From the NCBI RefSeq assembly GCF_010095445.2, contig NZ_WFGV02000047.1, positions 1 to 43,375 of the forward strand: a DNA stretch of 43,375 nt, given 5' to 3'. Source of the stretch: Pseudomonas sp. TNT3 (GTDB lineage Bacteria > Pseudomonadota > Gammaproteobacteria > Pseudomonadales > Pseudomonadaceae). Position 1 is the stretch's first letter, and each line of letters opens with the position of its first letter. Below, in pieces: positions 1 to 7,817 of this stretch. The position numbers and the translations under genes were made by a program. A model generated the notes under the pieces. It was not told where the DNA came from and did not search any database. It saw nothing but the letters and a program-made list of their open reading frames with translations.

Positions 1-695
1 GCCAGCGCACCGGCGGCACCCTTGATGTCGCCGAAGGGTTCACGCATCGCCACGGGCGTGCGGGTCACATCGGCTTCCGCGTGTGCCGGGTACGCCCACC
101 AACCGACGTTTTCTTCGTTGACTACCAGTTGATGCGCAGCGTCGTCGACCTGACAAAATTGCGCCGACGGCGGCAGCGGCACACTGCGGACCTTTTGTGC
201 CTGGGCGTTCAGAACGTTGCCGTTGCCCACCAGCCATTGCTCACCCTTGCCCTCCTCGCCCACCAGAAAGACAAACAGGTTGCTGGCGTCATCGCGGTAC
301 AGGCACAGGCCATTCACCCCGAAGTCCCGCGTTGGCAAATACAGCGGCGTACTCCACGTGCGCTTGGCCGAATCAAGGCCGACTACTAGCGCTTGCTGGC
401 GGGTAGTGTCGAGGCTGGCAACGAACACCTGCTGCGCGGTGGAGCGGCTGTCGAGGCTGCTGAATGAACCGCTCATTCGCGCCAGTTCGGCGCCTTTGGC
501 GTCCAGCAACAGCAAGCCATCACGGGGGCTGACCGCCAGGCGTTGATCGGCGGACAGGAAGGCCAGTTCCTCGACCTTGAGATTCGGCGCCCATGGCGTC
601 AGCCTCAGCGCAGGTGTCGCCGCCAGGGTCGGGCCAGCGGCCAGGCTGATCATCGCGGCCAGCAGCCAGTGTGTGTATCGCAAAGAAATAGTCAT
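1..695 (-). CDS. Beta-propeller phytase, N-terminal part (cut by window edge)
   Basis: The reading frame is open from an ATG at 695 to the window edge, giving about 231 residues with the C-terminus outside. It begins with a Sec signal peptide (basic start, hydrophobic run, cleavage near Ala-Ala at about residue 25-26), so the enzyme is exported. The repeated short beta-strand pattern and segments such as NEENVGWWAY and REPFGDIKGAAGAL resemble the N-terminal propeller of two-domain Pseudomonas phytases, which release phosphate from phytate; this is family recognition by eye. It lies 63 bp after a TonB-dependent receptor on the same strand, so the two probably form an operon for phytate use. 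The catalytic calcium-binding domain would lie outside the window. Confidence 0.7.
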   Translation of the reverse strand, partial: MTISLRYTHWLLAAMISLAAGPTLAATPALRLTPWAPNLKVEELAFLSADQRLAVSPRDGLLLLDAKGAELARMSGSFSSLDSRSTAQQVFVASLDTTRQQALVVGLDSAKRTWSTPLYLPTRDFGVNGLCLYRDDASNLFVFLVGEEGKGEQWLVGNGNVLNAQAQKVRSVPLPPSAQFCQVDDAAHQLVVNEENVGWWAYPAHAEADVTRTPVAMREPFGDIKGAAGAL

Positions 696-758
696 GAACA
701 GGCAAAGTCCTTGTCGTGCATCCATCGCGACGGCAGCACCGGGCTGCCGTCCCGGCGC

Positions 759-3302
759 TTAGAAATGGGTGAAGGTCAGGCCGAGCTTGTAGGTCGGGCC
801 GTACTCTTCGTATTGGCCGTTGTAGGAGCGATTGCCGGTGTAGACGAAGTACGACTCGTCGGTGAGGTTTTGCGCCTCGAAGCTCACTTGCAGGTTTTTC
901 GTCAGCGAGTAGCGCGCGCTGAAATCGACGAAGGTCTGGGCATCGACGTGCAGGTCGTGGGCCTTGTCGTTGATCGGGGCCAGCTCGTAGAGGTAGTCCG
1001 ACTTGTAGTTGGCCGACAGGCGCAGGCTGAGTTTGTCGTCTTCCCAACCGAGCATCAGGTTGCCGACCGTGTCCGACTGGTTCGGCAAATCGATGCTGCG
1101 CTTGAGGTTCGTGCCACTGGCGGCGTCGAAGCCTTCGATCTCCGCATCGGAACGACTGAAGGTGGCGTTTGCCCCGACCAGCAAGCCATTCCACGGCGCC
1201 GGCAGCCAGTCGAACTGTTGCGAATAGGCCAGTTCCAGACCGTAGAGTTTTGCGCTGTCACCGTTGGCAAAGGTGTGGGCTTCGGCGAAATCTACCCAGG
1301 CCCCGGTGCCGGCCAGGTCGGTGTTGTAGACGAAGTTCTTGATATCCTTGTAGAACACGAACGCCGAGACCGTGCCGGCACGTCCCATGAAGTGCTCGAT
1401 ACCGAGGTCGAGGTTGCTCGACTCCAGCGGATTGAGATCAGGATTGCCAAACGTGGCCTCGTCGCCGTCGATGACAAACCCCGGCGCCAATTGACCGAAG
1501 GTCGGGCGCACCACGGTCTTGGTCCAGGCCGCACGCACCTGAGTGTTTTTGTCCAGTTGGTAACGCGCATGCAAGCCCGGCAACCAGTGGTGATATTTTC
1601 GTTTGGTGTCGGTGGCTTCGAACTCGCCATCGTTGACGCCGGTGCCTTTGGCATCGAACTCGGTGCCCTCGTAGCGCAAGCCGGCGATGAACCGCCAATC
1701 GTCGATGTCGAAGGTGTTCATCAGGTAACCGGCGTTGATGTCCTCCCTCATCTTGAAGTCGTTGACCGTCGATTCCACGGGGTCGTAGAAGTCGTCCCGG
1801 TTCAGCCCGCCGATCAACTGCTTGATCGCACTGCCGCTGATGCCGGGCCCGAACTGGCCGAGGCGGTAATCCACCGAGCCTTTGCGGAACCGGCTGAGGT
1901 TGAGCTGTTCATCGTTGAACCCCAGGTCGTCGAAGTCTTCGTAGACCCAGGCGTCGAGGTCGTTGTCCTTGTTGCGCCGGCTGACCTTGCCGCCGAACTT
2001 GACCTGCGAGGCGTAGCCGTTGAGGTCGTAATCACGGGCCAGGTCCAGGCGCAGGTTTTTCTCGGTGTCGGTGGTGTTCTGCTTTTCCCAGTCGACTTTA
2101 TCGAGGGTGAAGTTGTTCGGGTCGTAGAAGCCCTGACCAATGATCGGCCGTGGCTTGTCGTTGCTATAGAAGCCGCTGTCGGTGAAATCGTCATTGGCAT
2201 CGAACGCGGCGTTGGCGATGTGGCCGGGGCTGTCTTCACTGGAGCGGCTGTAACCGGCTTGACCGCTGAGGGTCCAGAGGCCGAACAGGCGTTCACCGCC
2301 CAACACGTAGGACTGAATCTCCTGGGTCTCTTCGCGCTGCTTGAGCTTGCGTTTGCCTTCGGCATCGCCCAGCTCGCCAGCCGCCTGCGGATCGGCGAAT
2401 TCGATGCTGGTGGAGTTGCGGGTCTCACTGTCTTTGTAGCGGCTGTACAGGGTGCGCAGGTAATAGCTGCTCAGGTCATCGGGCTTGTAATCGAAGTTCA
2501 GGCCGCCGCCGGTGCGTTCCCGGCTGATGTCGTAGTCGCGCTGCTCGAATTCTTCCAGGCGCGCACCGCGCTGGAAGTCCCAGGCACCGCCGGTTTCGAC
2601 GTTGTCCGAACCGAAGTCACGCTTCTGCCAGCTCAGGGCCGCCGCCACGCCAAAGTTATCGATGCCGTCGCCCAGGCTGAAACGGTCGCTGGCTGCGCCG
2701 GAGAATTTCGGGCTGGTCTGGTGGGTGTTCTTGTCGTAACTGGCCTCGCTGCTGCCGGTGTAAAACAGCCCCGGATGATCGAAGGCCGACAGGCTGCGCA
2801 CATCCACTGTGCCGCCCAGGGAGTTGGCGTCCATGTCCGGCGTCAGGGTCTTGATCACCGACAGTGATTGCACCAGCTCCGACGGCAAAACATCGAGAGC
2901 CACGGCGCGGCGCTCGCTTTCCGGCGACGGCACCAGCGTGCCGTTGATGGTGACGCTGTTCAGGTCCGGGCCCAAGCCCCGCACGCTGACAAACCGCCCC
3001 TCGCCCTGATCACGTTCGACACTGACACCCGGCAGGCGCTGCACCGCTTCGGCGACGTTCTCGTCCGGCAACTGCGCCATGCCATCGGCATGCACCACGC
3101 TTTCAATGTTGTCGGAGCGGCGCTGCTCCTTGAGCGCCGAATTGATGCTCGCCGCCTGACCGACCACTTCGACATGCTCGACATTGGCCGTGGCGTCTGC
3201 GGCGCTCAACCGTTCGCTGACCAATGCCATGGTCAACGCCGTGAGCGTGAAACTGAAGATCCCGACGGTGCCGCGGCGCGGATGACTGCTGCGCTGGTCC
3301 AT
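759..3302 (-). CDS. TonB-dependent outer-membrane receptor, phytase-linked
   Basis: An 847-residue receptor. The start ATG at 3302 has a GGAGG ribosome site 7 bases upstream. A signal peptide covers about residues 1-35, followed by a TonB-box-like EHVEVVG. The plug domain (about 55-175) contains LPDENVAEAVQRLPGVSVER and RFVSVRGLGPDLNSVTING, typical of the larger TonB-dependent receptors often linked to polymer or organophosphate uptake. The rest is a beta barrel ending in the aromatic residue Phe, as outer-membrane proteins need. The phytase gene follows after 63 bp and a Pho box lies upstream, so the likely ligand is phytate or an inositol phosphate. The substrate is inferred from context only; the receptor family itself is clear. 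Confidence 0.92.
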   Translation of the reverse strand: MDQRSSHPRRGTVGIFSFTLTALTMALVSERLSAADATANVEHVEVVGQAASINSALKEQRRSDNIESVVHADGMAQLPDENVAEAVQRLPGVSVERDQGEGRFVSVRGLGPDLNSVTINGTLVPSPESERRAVALDVLPSELVQSLSVIKTLTPDMDANSLGGTVDVRSLSAFDHPGLFYTGSSEASYDKNTHQTSPKFSGAASDRFSLGDGIDNFGVAAALSWQKRDFGSDNVETGGAWDFQRGARLEEFEQRDYDISRERTGGGLNFDYKPDDLSSYYLRTLYSRYKDSETRNSTSIEFADPQAAGELGDAEGKRKLKQREETQEIQSYVLGGERLFGLWTLSGQAGYSRSSEDSPGHIANAAFDANDDFTDSGFYSNDKPRPIIGQGFYDPNNFTLDKVDWEKQNTTDTEKNLRLDLARDYDLNGYASQVKFGGKVSRRNKDNDLDAWVYEDFDDLGFNDEQLNLSRFRKGSVDYRLGQFGPGISGSAIKQLIGGLNRDDFYDPVESTVNDFKMREDINAGYLMNTFDIDDWRFIAGLRYEGTEFDAKGTGVNDGEFEATDTKRKYHHWLPGLHARYQLDKNTQVRAAWTKTVVRPTFGQLAPGFVIDGDEATFGNPDLNPLESSNLDLGIEHFMGRAGTVSAFVFYKDIKNFVYNTDLAGTGAWVDFAEAHTFANGDSAKLYGLELAYSQQFDWLPAPWNGLLVGANATFSRSDAEIEGFDAASGTNLKRSIDLPNQSDTVGNLMLGWEDDKLSLRLSANYKSDYLYELAPINDKAHDLHVDAQTFVDFSARYSLTKNLQVSFEAQNLTDESYFVYTGNRSYNGQYEEYGPTYKLGLTFTHF

Positions 3303-3378
3303 GAATGTCCTCCCCCAAAGAGTCCCTTAACGCCAGGCAAGTGGCCCGGCAACTGGGAGGGCAAGCTAGGCACGGGGC

Positions 3379-3396
3379 GTGACGGTTCTGTGACAG
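3379..3396 (-). promoter_or_regulatory. Pho box (PhoB site) for the receptor-phytase operon
   Basis: Read on the minus strand this is CTGTCAC-AGAA-CCGTCAC: two 7-bp direct repeats with a 4-bp spacer. The Pho-box consensus is CTGTCAT repeated with the same spacing. It sits about 77 bp before the receptor start codon, with a weak -10-like TAGCTT about 10 bases further on. PhoB activation under phosphate starvation fits the phytase downstream. Confidence 0.7.
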
Positions 3397-3627
3397 CACA
3401 GGGCAGCAAGCCCTTTAAACCGCCTGTTTGCCGGGCATTGGGGGTGGGAATGAGCTGAATTGACCTGCTGGCAATAACGGTGAGTCGGTCAGGCTCGTTG
3501 TCGGATGTGCTGATACCCGCGCCGGGACGCGGTTCGAAGCACGCCAGCGCTCATGGGAACGCACGGCGCGGCGCTGAAAAAAACAATTCACGGTGAGCTG
3601 ATTCGACCTCCCCCTTCCCTTCGCGCC

Positions 3628-3645
3628 TCGTCACCCGACTGTCAC
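3628..3645 (+). promoter_or_regulatory. Pho box (PhoB site) for the GGDEF-AraC pair
   Basis: TCGTCAC-CCGA-CTGTCAC on the plus strand has the 7-4-7 direct-repeat layout of a PhoB site, 51 bp before the GGDEF start codon. With the site at 3379-3396, both directions of this divergent region carry one. The rest of the 394-bp intergenic region (3303-3696) shows nothing else I can name. Confidence 0.55.
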
Positions 3646-3696
3646 AAACTTCTGCTGTGCTGGCGCGCATCGCTTCCTCATCCAAGGACCGCTGTC

Positions 3697-4611
3697 ATGT
3701 TCTCAGTGCTCAAGCCCCACCGTTGGAAACTCACCGCCCTGCTGCTGGCGGCCAACCTCGGGTTGCTGCTGCACCTGGCCTGCGGCGACCTGAAAACCGT
3801 CAGTGAGTGGGTCTGGCTGGACATCATCGGCGAAGGCGGCTCGGCGCTGCTGGCCCTGGTCTGGCTGGGGCTGGTGCTCAAAAGCCGCCCTGCCGGACGG
3901 GTCACTAACTACCTGGCGCTGGGGCTCAGTTGCATCTTTTTCTCCTGGTGGATCGACAGCCTCGACGAATTCATCCGCCTGCCCGACAGCATCACCTGGG
4001 ACCACTGGCTGGAGTCCGGACCGATGCCGGTCGGCATGATTCTGTTGACCATCGGCATCTATCACTGGCATCGCGAACAACTGGCGATCAGCGCGCAGAT
4101 GGAGAAACGCGAGCGGCTGTTTCGCGAACACCGACTGTTCGACAAACTCACGCCGCTGGGCAGTGCCGACTACCTCAAACGGCAACTGACCGACAGCCTC
4201 GCCGACAGCATCAGGCAACAACAACCGCTGTCGCTGTTGGTACTGGACCTGGACAACTTCGCCGCCATCAACCAGCACTTCGGCCATGCCGAAGGCGACG
4301 CCGTACTGCAGGCCCTGAGTCATTTGCTGCTGCTCAACCTGCGCCGTCAGGACCTGCTCTGCCGTCTGGCTGGCGACCGTTTTGTGGTGCTGCTGCCCAA
4401 CACCGGCGAGCGTCAGGCGCAGCTCCTGGCGCAAGAACTGCAACACGCCGTGCACAGCCTCGCGCACAAGACCCGCCAGCATGGCGAACGCCTGCAACTG
4501 GCAGCCAGTACGGCGGTGGTGATGGCGCTCGACGAGACGCCTGAAACCCTGCTCAAACGCCTCAACCTGGCGCTGGCACGGGCCAAGCAACCACTCGCCA
4601 AAAGCGCCTGA
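3697..4611 (+). CDS. Membrane protein with degenerate GGDEF domain, I-site kept
   Basis: 304 residues. I chose ATG 3697 because AAGGA lies about 10 bases upstream; the frame is open earlier but has no better start. Residues 1-130 hold about four hydrophobic segments (near 13-29, 48-62, 72-84 and 110-122), then a short helix leads into a GGDEF domain (about 150-300). The substrate-side motif LDLDNFAAINQHFGHAEGD is well kept, but the active-site GG(D/E)EF is AGDRF (225-229), with Arg in place of the catalytic Glu. The inhibitory-site pattern RxxD is intact (R216, D219, five residues before AGDRF). It probably binds cyclic di-GMP rather than making it. The AraC gene starts 9 bp after the stop, so they are likely cotranscribed. 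Confidence 0.85.
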   Translation: MFSVLKPHRWKLTALLLAANLGLLLHLACGDLKTVSEWVWLDIIGEGGSALLALVWLGLVLKSRPAGRVTNYLALGLSCIFFSWWIDSLDEFIRLPDSITWDHWLESGPMPVGMILLTIGIYHWHREQLAISAQMEKRERLFREHRLFDKLTPLGSADYLKRQLTDSLADSIRQQQPLSLLVLDLDNFAAINQHFGHAEGDAVLQALSHLLLLNLRRQDLLCRLAGDRFVVLLPNTGERQAQLLAQELQHAVHSLAHKTRQHGERLQLAASTAVVMALDETPETLLKRLNLALARAKQPLAKSA

Positions 4612-4620
4612 GGCCCGGCG

Positions 4621-5658
4621 ATGACCGTCAAAACCACCTGGTACGAAGCCGACAGCCGATTCATCCCCGGGCATTACCAACCCGCCACCCTGATCGATCT
4701 GGCCCTGTCCCGAGACATTGACAGCCATCGCCTGCTACGCGGCACCGGCCTGTTTCACGAAGACATTCTGGCGGGCCAGACTCGCCTCAGCCCGCAGCAG
4801 TTTCTGCAACTGATCGGCAACAGCCGACGCCTGCTGGACGCCGACGACAGCAGTTTCCTGTTCGGCCAACGGTTATTGCCCGGACACTACGGCGCCGTCA
4901 GCCACGCCTTGCGCCACGCACAAAACCTGCACCAGGCCCTCGATACGCTGGTGCAGCAACAGGCATTGCTCAGCCCGTTGGCCACACCGCGCTTGCTGCT
5001 GGATGAACAGTTCGCCTACGTCTATTGGCTGGACAGTTGCGGCGCGGGCGAGCAATGGCGATTCCTGCTGGAAGCGAGCATGACCTCGCTGGTGGCCATG
5101 AGTCAGTGGCTCAGCGGCCGCCGCCTGCCGTGGGTGTGCAGCCTCAGCCACGCCGAACCGCGATATGTCGAACAGTATTGGGTGCACCTGGGCGAAGACA
5201 CCCAGTTCAAACGTCCACTGGACCTGATGCGCATCCCAAGGGAATACCTCACCCAACCCTGGCCCAACGCCTCAGCCACCGCCGGCCAGGTCGCCCGCCT
5301 GGAAGCCGTGGGGCAAATCGAACAGCTTGGTTTTGCGGCGAGCTTCACCGACTGCCTCTACACCTACCTGCTCGAACAGGTGCGCCAACCCCCGAGCCTT
5401 GAACAAGCCGCCCAAGCCTTCGCCATGAGCCCCGCCACCCTCAAACGCAAACTGCAAAAACACGACACCGGGTTTCAACAACAAGTGGATCGGGTGCGCA
5501 AACAGGTGGCGCTGTATCTGTATCAAGTCAAAGGGCTTAGCAATGAGGAAGTGGCGGACTACCTGAGCTTCAGCGATGCAGCCAACTTTCGTCGCTCGTT
5601 TAAACGCTGGACGGGTAGTACGCCGAATTTGATTCGGCAGTTGTTTAGTATGGGTTGA
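4621..5658 (+). CDS. AraC-family transcriptional regulator
   Basis: 345 residues. The first about 200 look like the arabinose-binding-type N-terminal domain of OruR-like AraC regulators (segments such as LLRGTGLFHEDILAGQTRLS and HYGAVSHALRHAQNLHQALD). The C-terminus (about 240-340) is a double helix-turn-helix with MSPATLKRKLQKHDTGFQQQ and LSFSDAANFRRSFKRWTGS. It follows the degenerate GGDEF gene by 9 bp and probably shares its phosphate-controlled promoter. Its ligand and targets cannot be read from sequence. Two decayed copies of a related C-terminal end occur at 10441-10524 and 18588-18648, so this gene family has been copied in the region. Confidence 0.9.
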   Translation: MTVKTTWYEADSRFIPGHYQPATLIDLALSRDIDSHRLLRGTGLFHEDILAGQTRLSPQQFLQLIGNSRRLLDADDSSFLFGQRLLPGHYGAVSHALRHAQNLHQALDTLVQQQALLSPLATPRLLLDEQFAYVYWLDSCGAGEQWRFLLEASMTSLVAMSQWLSGRRLPWVCSLSHAEPRYVEQYWVHLGEDTQFKRPLDLMRIPREYLTQPWPNASATAGQVARLEAVGQIEQLGFAASFTDCLYTYLLEQVRQPPSLEQAAQAFAMSPATLKRKLQKHDTGFQQQVDRVRKQVALYLYQVKGLSNEEVADYLSFSDAANFRRSFKRWTGSTPNLIRQLFSMG

Positions 5659-5700
5659 GCGATTCCAGGAAAGCCGGAGCGATCCATTGGGCACCTCCAA

Positions 5701-5724
5701 CACGACCACGACCACGACCACGAG
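5701..5724. repeat. Short hexamer tandem repeat
   Basis: Three perfect CACGAC units followed by CACGAG, just after the AraC gene stop codon. It is a simple repeat with no visible function. No gene was found in 5659-5850. Confidence 0.8.
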
Positions 5725-5850
5725 GATAATTTATGCTCGCTTTGCATCTGTACATTTAGATAATCCGCTACCCATGATTCCATCCCACTTCGTTCACTAC
5801 GTCGCGATCAATCGTTGCGGTGATGCGGACAGGCATAATCGAACACAAAT

Positions 5851-5879
5851 AAAAAGCGACTCTAGTGAGCCGCTTTTTT
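5851..5879. terminator. Bidirectional rho-independent terminator
   Basis: AAAAAGCG, one mismatch, CTC, loop TAGT, GAG, one mismatch, CGCTTTTTT. A-rich and T-rich sides flank the stem, so it can act on both strands: after the AraC gene (plus) and directly after the 42-residue gene (minus). Confidence 0.75.
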
Positions 5880-5882
5880 ATT

Positions 5883-6011
5883 TTACTCCCCCTGTTTATG
5901 CTTATGAGGTTTCAGCTCTGGATGTTCCTTTTGCTTTTCGGGCGTGACTCTCTGCCTCTTATCCGGAGTGCCATCCTCATTCGTTCTCTTAGGGCCAGGT
6001 TTGATACTCAT
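5883..6011 (-). CDS. Small basic protein, 42 residues, unknown function
   Basis: The frame runs from ATG at 6011 to TAA at 5883-5885. I accept it as a gene because it has AGGAAG 6 bases before the ATG, a good sigma-70-like promoter 40-70 bases upstream, and a strong terminator 4 bases after the stop. The product begins MSIKPGPKRTNEDGTPDKR and is rich in Lys (8), Pro (6), Glu/Asp (7) and His (3), with almost no hydrophobic residues, so it is probably disordered and cytoplasmic. I do not recognise the family. It could be a small stress-related protein, but nothing in the sequence says so. Confidence 0.6.
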   Translation of the reverse strand: MSIKPGPKRTNEDGTPDKRQRVTPEKQKEHPELKPHKHKQGE

Positions 6012-6053
6012 GGTCGACTTCCTTTATCGTTCGGGTTGTTAAATCCTAATTTG

Positions 6054-6082
6054 TAGATATCCCACCCTCTTAAAGCTGTCAA
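6054..6082 (-). promoter_or_regulatory. Sigma-70-type promoter for the 42-residue gene
   Basis: On the minus strand there is a perfect TTGACA (6082-6077), a 17-base spacer and TATCTA (6059-6054), then about 42 bases to the ATG at 6011. The -35 box lies inside a 7-bp inverted repeat (CCCTCTT 6065-6071 / AAGAGGG 6081-6087), a possible operator. Confidence 0.5.
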
Positions 6083-6216
6083 GAGGGTTGAGTATGGGCT
6101 GCGTAGTGGCAGTGCAGTTATTCAGTAGTCAATCGACGAATGCACCACTCCTGAGCAGCCGTTTCATTACCTGCCTACCAATTCGAAAACTGTTCCACAA
6201 CAACCGGACTGACAAG

Positions 6217-6432
6217 TCAGCCCCAGAAGGATTTTGGGTCACCTATAAATCCCCCTAGTGTTGTTGAATAACCTCCAAAACCGCCCCCCCCGTCAAGCTG
6301 CCAGCCAAAGAAGCATCCTTCACATACGTGGCCTTCGTACAAGGCGCAATGGGTGCTCGAGTCGATGACGGGGGTTGATGTTCGGTAGGTTGCGGGTCGT
6401 GGGAAGCCGCATGTTACTGGTCCTGAATTCAC
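6217..6432 (-). CDS. Doubtful short ORF with a G8 tract (possibly frameshifted)
   Basis: A 71-codon frame starting with GTG, 33 bp after the immunity-like gene on the same strand, without a clear ribosome site. It contains a CxxC in HVCEGCFFGWQL. A run of eight G (C8 at 6284-6291 on the plus strand) codes the following glycines. With one G fewer the frame would read LDGGAVLEVIQQH and stop, so the present C-terminus may be a frameshift product. It could be a last gene of the Hcp operon, a decayed gene, or chance. The flanking stretch 6088-6216 holds nothing I can identify. Confidence 0.25.
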   Translation of the reverse strand: MNSGPVTCGFPRPATYRTSTPVIDSSTHCALYEGHVCEGCFFGWQLDGGGGFGGYSTTLGGFIGDPKSFWG

Positions 6433-6464
6433 TATGAGGGAGTTTTAAGAAAACCAGGAAAACC

Positions 6465-6839
6465 TCACTTTAGGTACTTCAGATAACTTCCAAAGACTAA
6501 CAGTGCCAAACAAAGCAAGAAATTCGCAGCCCATGTTACAACGAGCATCCTCTTAAACTTCTTAGGAAAGTGCTTGATCTCTTGGACGTCAACAATACCC
6601 CTCTTCGCTGTCAAATGTGGAGTAAGCAATACCATAGTGAGGAAGCCATTCCGTATAGACTTGCCGAAAATTCCAGCTTGAGAAAAGGCTTTTTTATTAG
6701 CATCAACAAAACTGCTGTTCGGCATCAACGCTTCCGCTATCTCAGTGTATACGTGCACCATATAGGTTAGCCAAACCACCATTAATATGATCGGAGCACC
6801 GATAAGTAGTCCAATTAAGCCAAATGGCAACAGACTCAT
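6465..6839 (-). CDS. Small membrane protein, probable T6SS immunity protein
   Basis: 124 residues with a hydrophobic N-terminus (about 4-30), a possible second segment near 60-75 and a C-terminal membrane segment (about 97-120). No family is recognised. Its ATG overlaps the stop codon of the predicted effector (ATGA), so the two are translationally coupled, the usual layout for effector-immunity pairs. Immunity proteins against membrane-acting effectors are typically small inner-membrane proteins, which fits. The base composition is clearly more AT-rich than the flanking core genes, suggesting horizontal gain. The immunity role is an inference from position and topology. Confidence 0.6.
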   Translation of the reverse strand: MSLLPFGLIGLLIGAPIILMVVWLTYMVHVYTEIAEALMPNSSFVDANKKAFSQAGIFGKSIRNGFLTMVLLTPHLTAKRGIVDVQEIKHFPKKFKRMLVVTWAANFLLCLALLVFGSYLKYLK

Positions 6840-7810
6840 TGTAAGATTCCATCGTACAAATACTCACCGAAACTTTCACCTAGTTCGCTTCCTAATGAAC
6901 CACCTGCCCATCCACCTAACGCACCACCTACGACACCACATACGAGTACTCCGGGACCAGTGGTAATGCTAAGCACGACAATGCAGCCAAATGTGGCGGC
7001 AGTCCCACCTAGATAACCTAATGCGGCCCCGCCTCCCAAACTGAAAGCCAACGATGAACCCTCTACGTATTTAGCTTTTCTGCACTCATCCTCCCGCCCC
7101 AGCACACACGCGTTTCTGATTGCAATTCCAGAGGAGGCAACAGTCAATGCCGTACCGATATAGACTCCGTTCTTGATCAGCTTTGCAGCCTTGGCCACGC
7201 CAGAGACTTTTTCCGCATACCCCGCAATCTCCCCGGTATGCAAAAAGCTCTTGGTCGAAATTCCCAGCATTCGTTTTATCGAGCTTTGATAACGAAGTCC
7301 TGAGCCATACGACGCTGCTTTTGCAAGCTGCTGATCCAGCTTGCCAAACACAATGGCGCGCTCAGCTATGAATTTTTTCCTGGCAGCCAATGATTCAGTG
7401 CGCAAAAACTCCTTGTGTAGCGCCTCGATCTCTTCCAGGGTTTTCCCTATGGCCGCCATATGCCTGCTCCACCCATCACTGACGACACCCGCGCCAATTG
7501 AGCTGTATTTGAGCACCTCCTTCAGCAGCTCGAAGTTATCCAGAAAAAAGTCGTCCGCATCGACCTGATTGATCAGCAAACCAATGTGGATGTCCCGTGC
7601 CTTTGCCATCAAGTACGCTTCCTGGCTCGTACAAGATGCAGTGGACGAATCGCCGATGATAACGAGCTCGCCGGCCAACACCACGGTGTTGGCAATATGC
7701 CCATTGAGTGCATCGAATTTGCTGTTAGAGGCGCCCGTCAGTCGCAATTGAGTTTTCAGCGCTTGATAGGTTTGTGTCTGTGAATTGATAAACGCTAGAG
7801 GCTCAGCCAT
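6836..7810 (-). CDS. Hcp-linked putative T6SS effector with glycine-zipper C-terminus
   Basis: 324 residues from ATG 7810, chosen because GAGG lies just upstream and the hcp stop is only 7 bases away; the open frame runs further into hcp but has no better start. Residues about 1-200 are mostly helical and soluble. The C-terminal part (about 205-310) alternates hydrophobic stretches with dense small-residue motifs such as GGGAALGYLGGTAA and GVVGGALGGWAGGSLGSELG. Such glycine zippers occur in membrane-inserting toxins and pore formers. Position directly after hcp, before a coupled membrane protein, suggests a cargo carried inside the Hcp tube that damages the target inner membrane. No enzymatic motif was seen. 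I do not recognise an exact named effector. Confidence 0.6.
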   Translation of the reverse strand: MAEPLAFINSQTQTYQALKTQLRLTGASNSKFDALNGHIANTVVLAGELVIIGDSSTASCTSQEAYLMAKARDIHIGLLINQVDADDFFLDNFELLKEVLKYSSIGAGVVSDGWSRHMAAIGKTLEEIEALHKEFLRTESLAARKKFIAERAIVFGKLDQQLAKAASYGSGLRYQSSIKRMLGISTKSFLHTGEIAGYAEKVSGVAKAAKLIKNGVYIGTALTVASSGIAIRNACVLGREDECRKAKYVEGSSLAFSLGGGAALGYLGGTAATFGCIVVLSITTGPGVLVCGVVGGALGGWAGGSLGSELGESFGEYLYDGILQ

Positions 7811-7817
7811 TTCAGCC

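Noticed and set aside
543..2867. Long plus-strand open frame of 774 codons opposite the TonB receptor
   Set aside because: It is antisense to a clear receptor gene in high-GC DNA, where long shadow frames are common; its composition shows no protein family.
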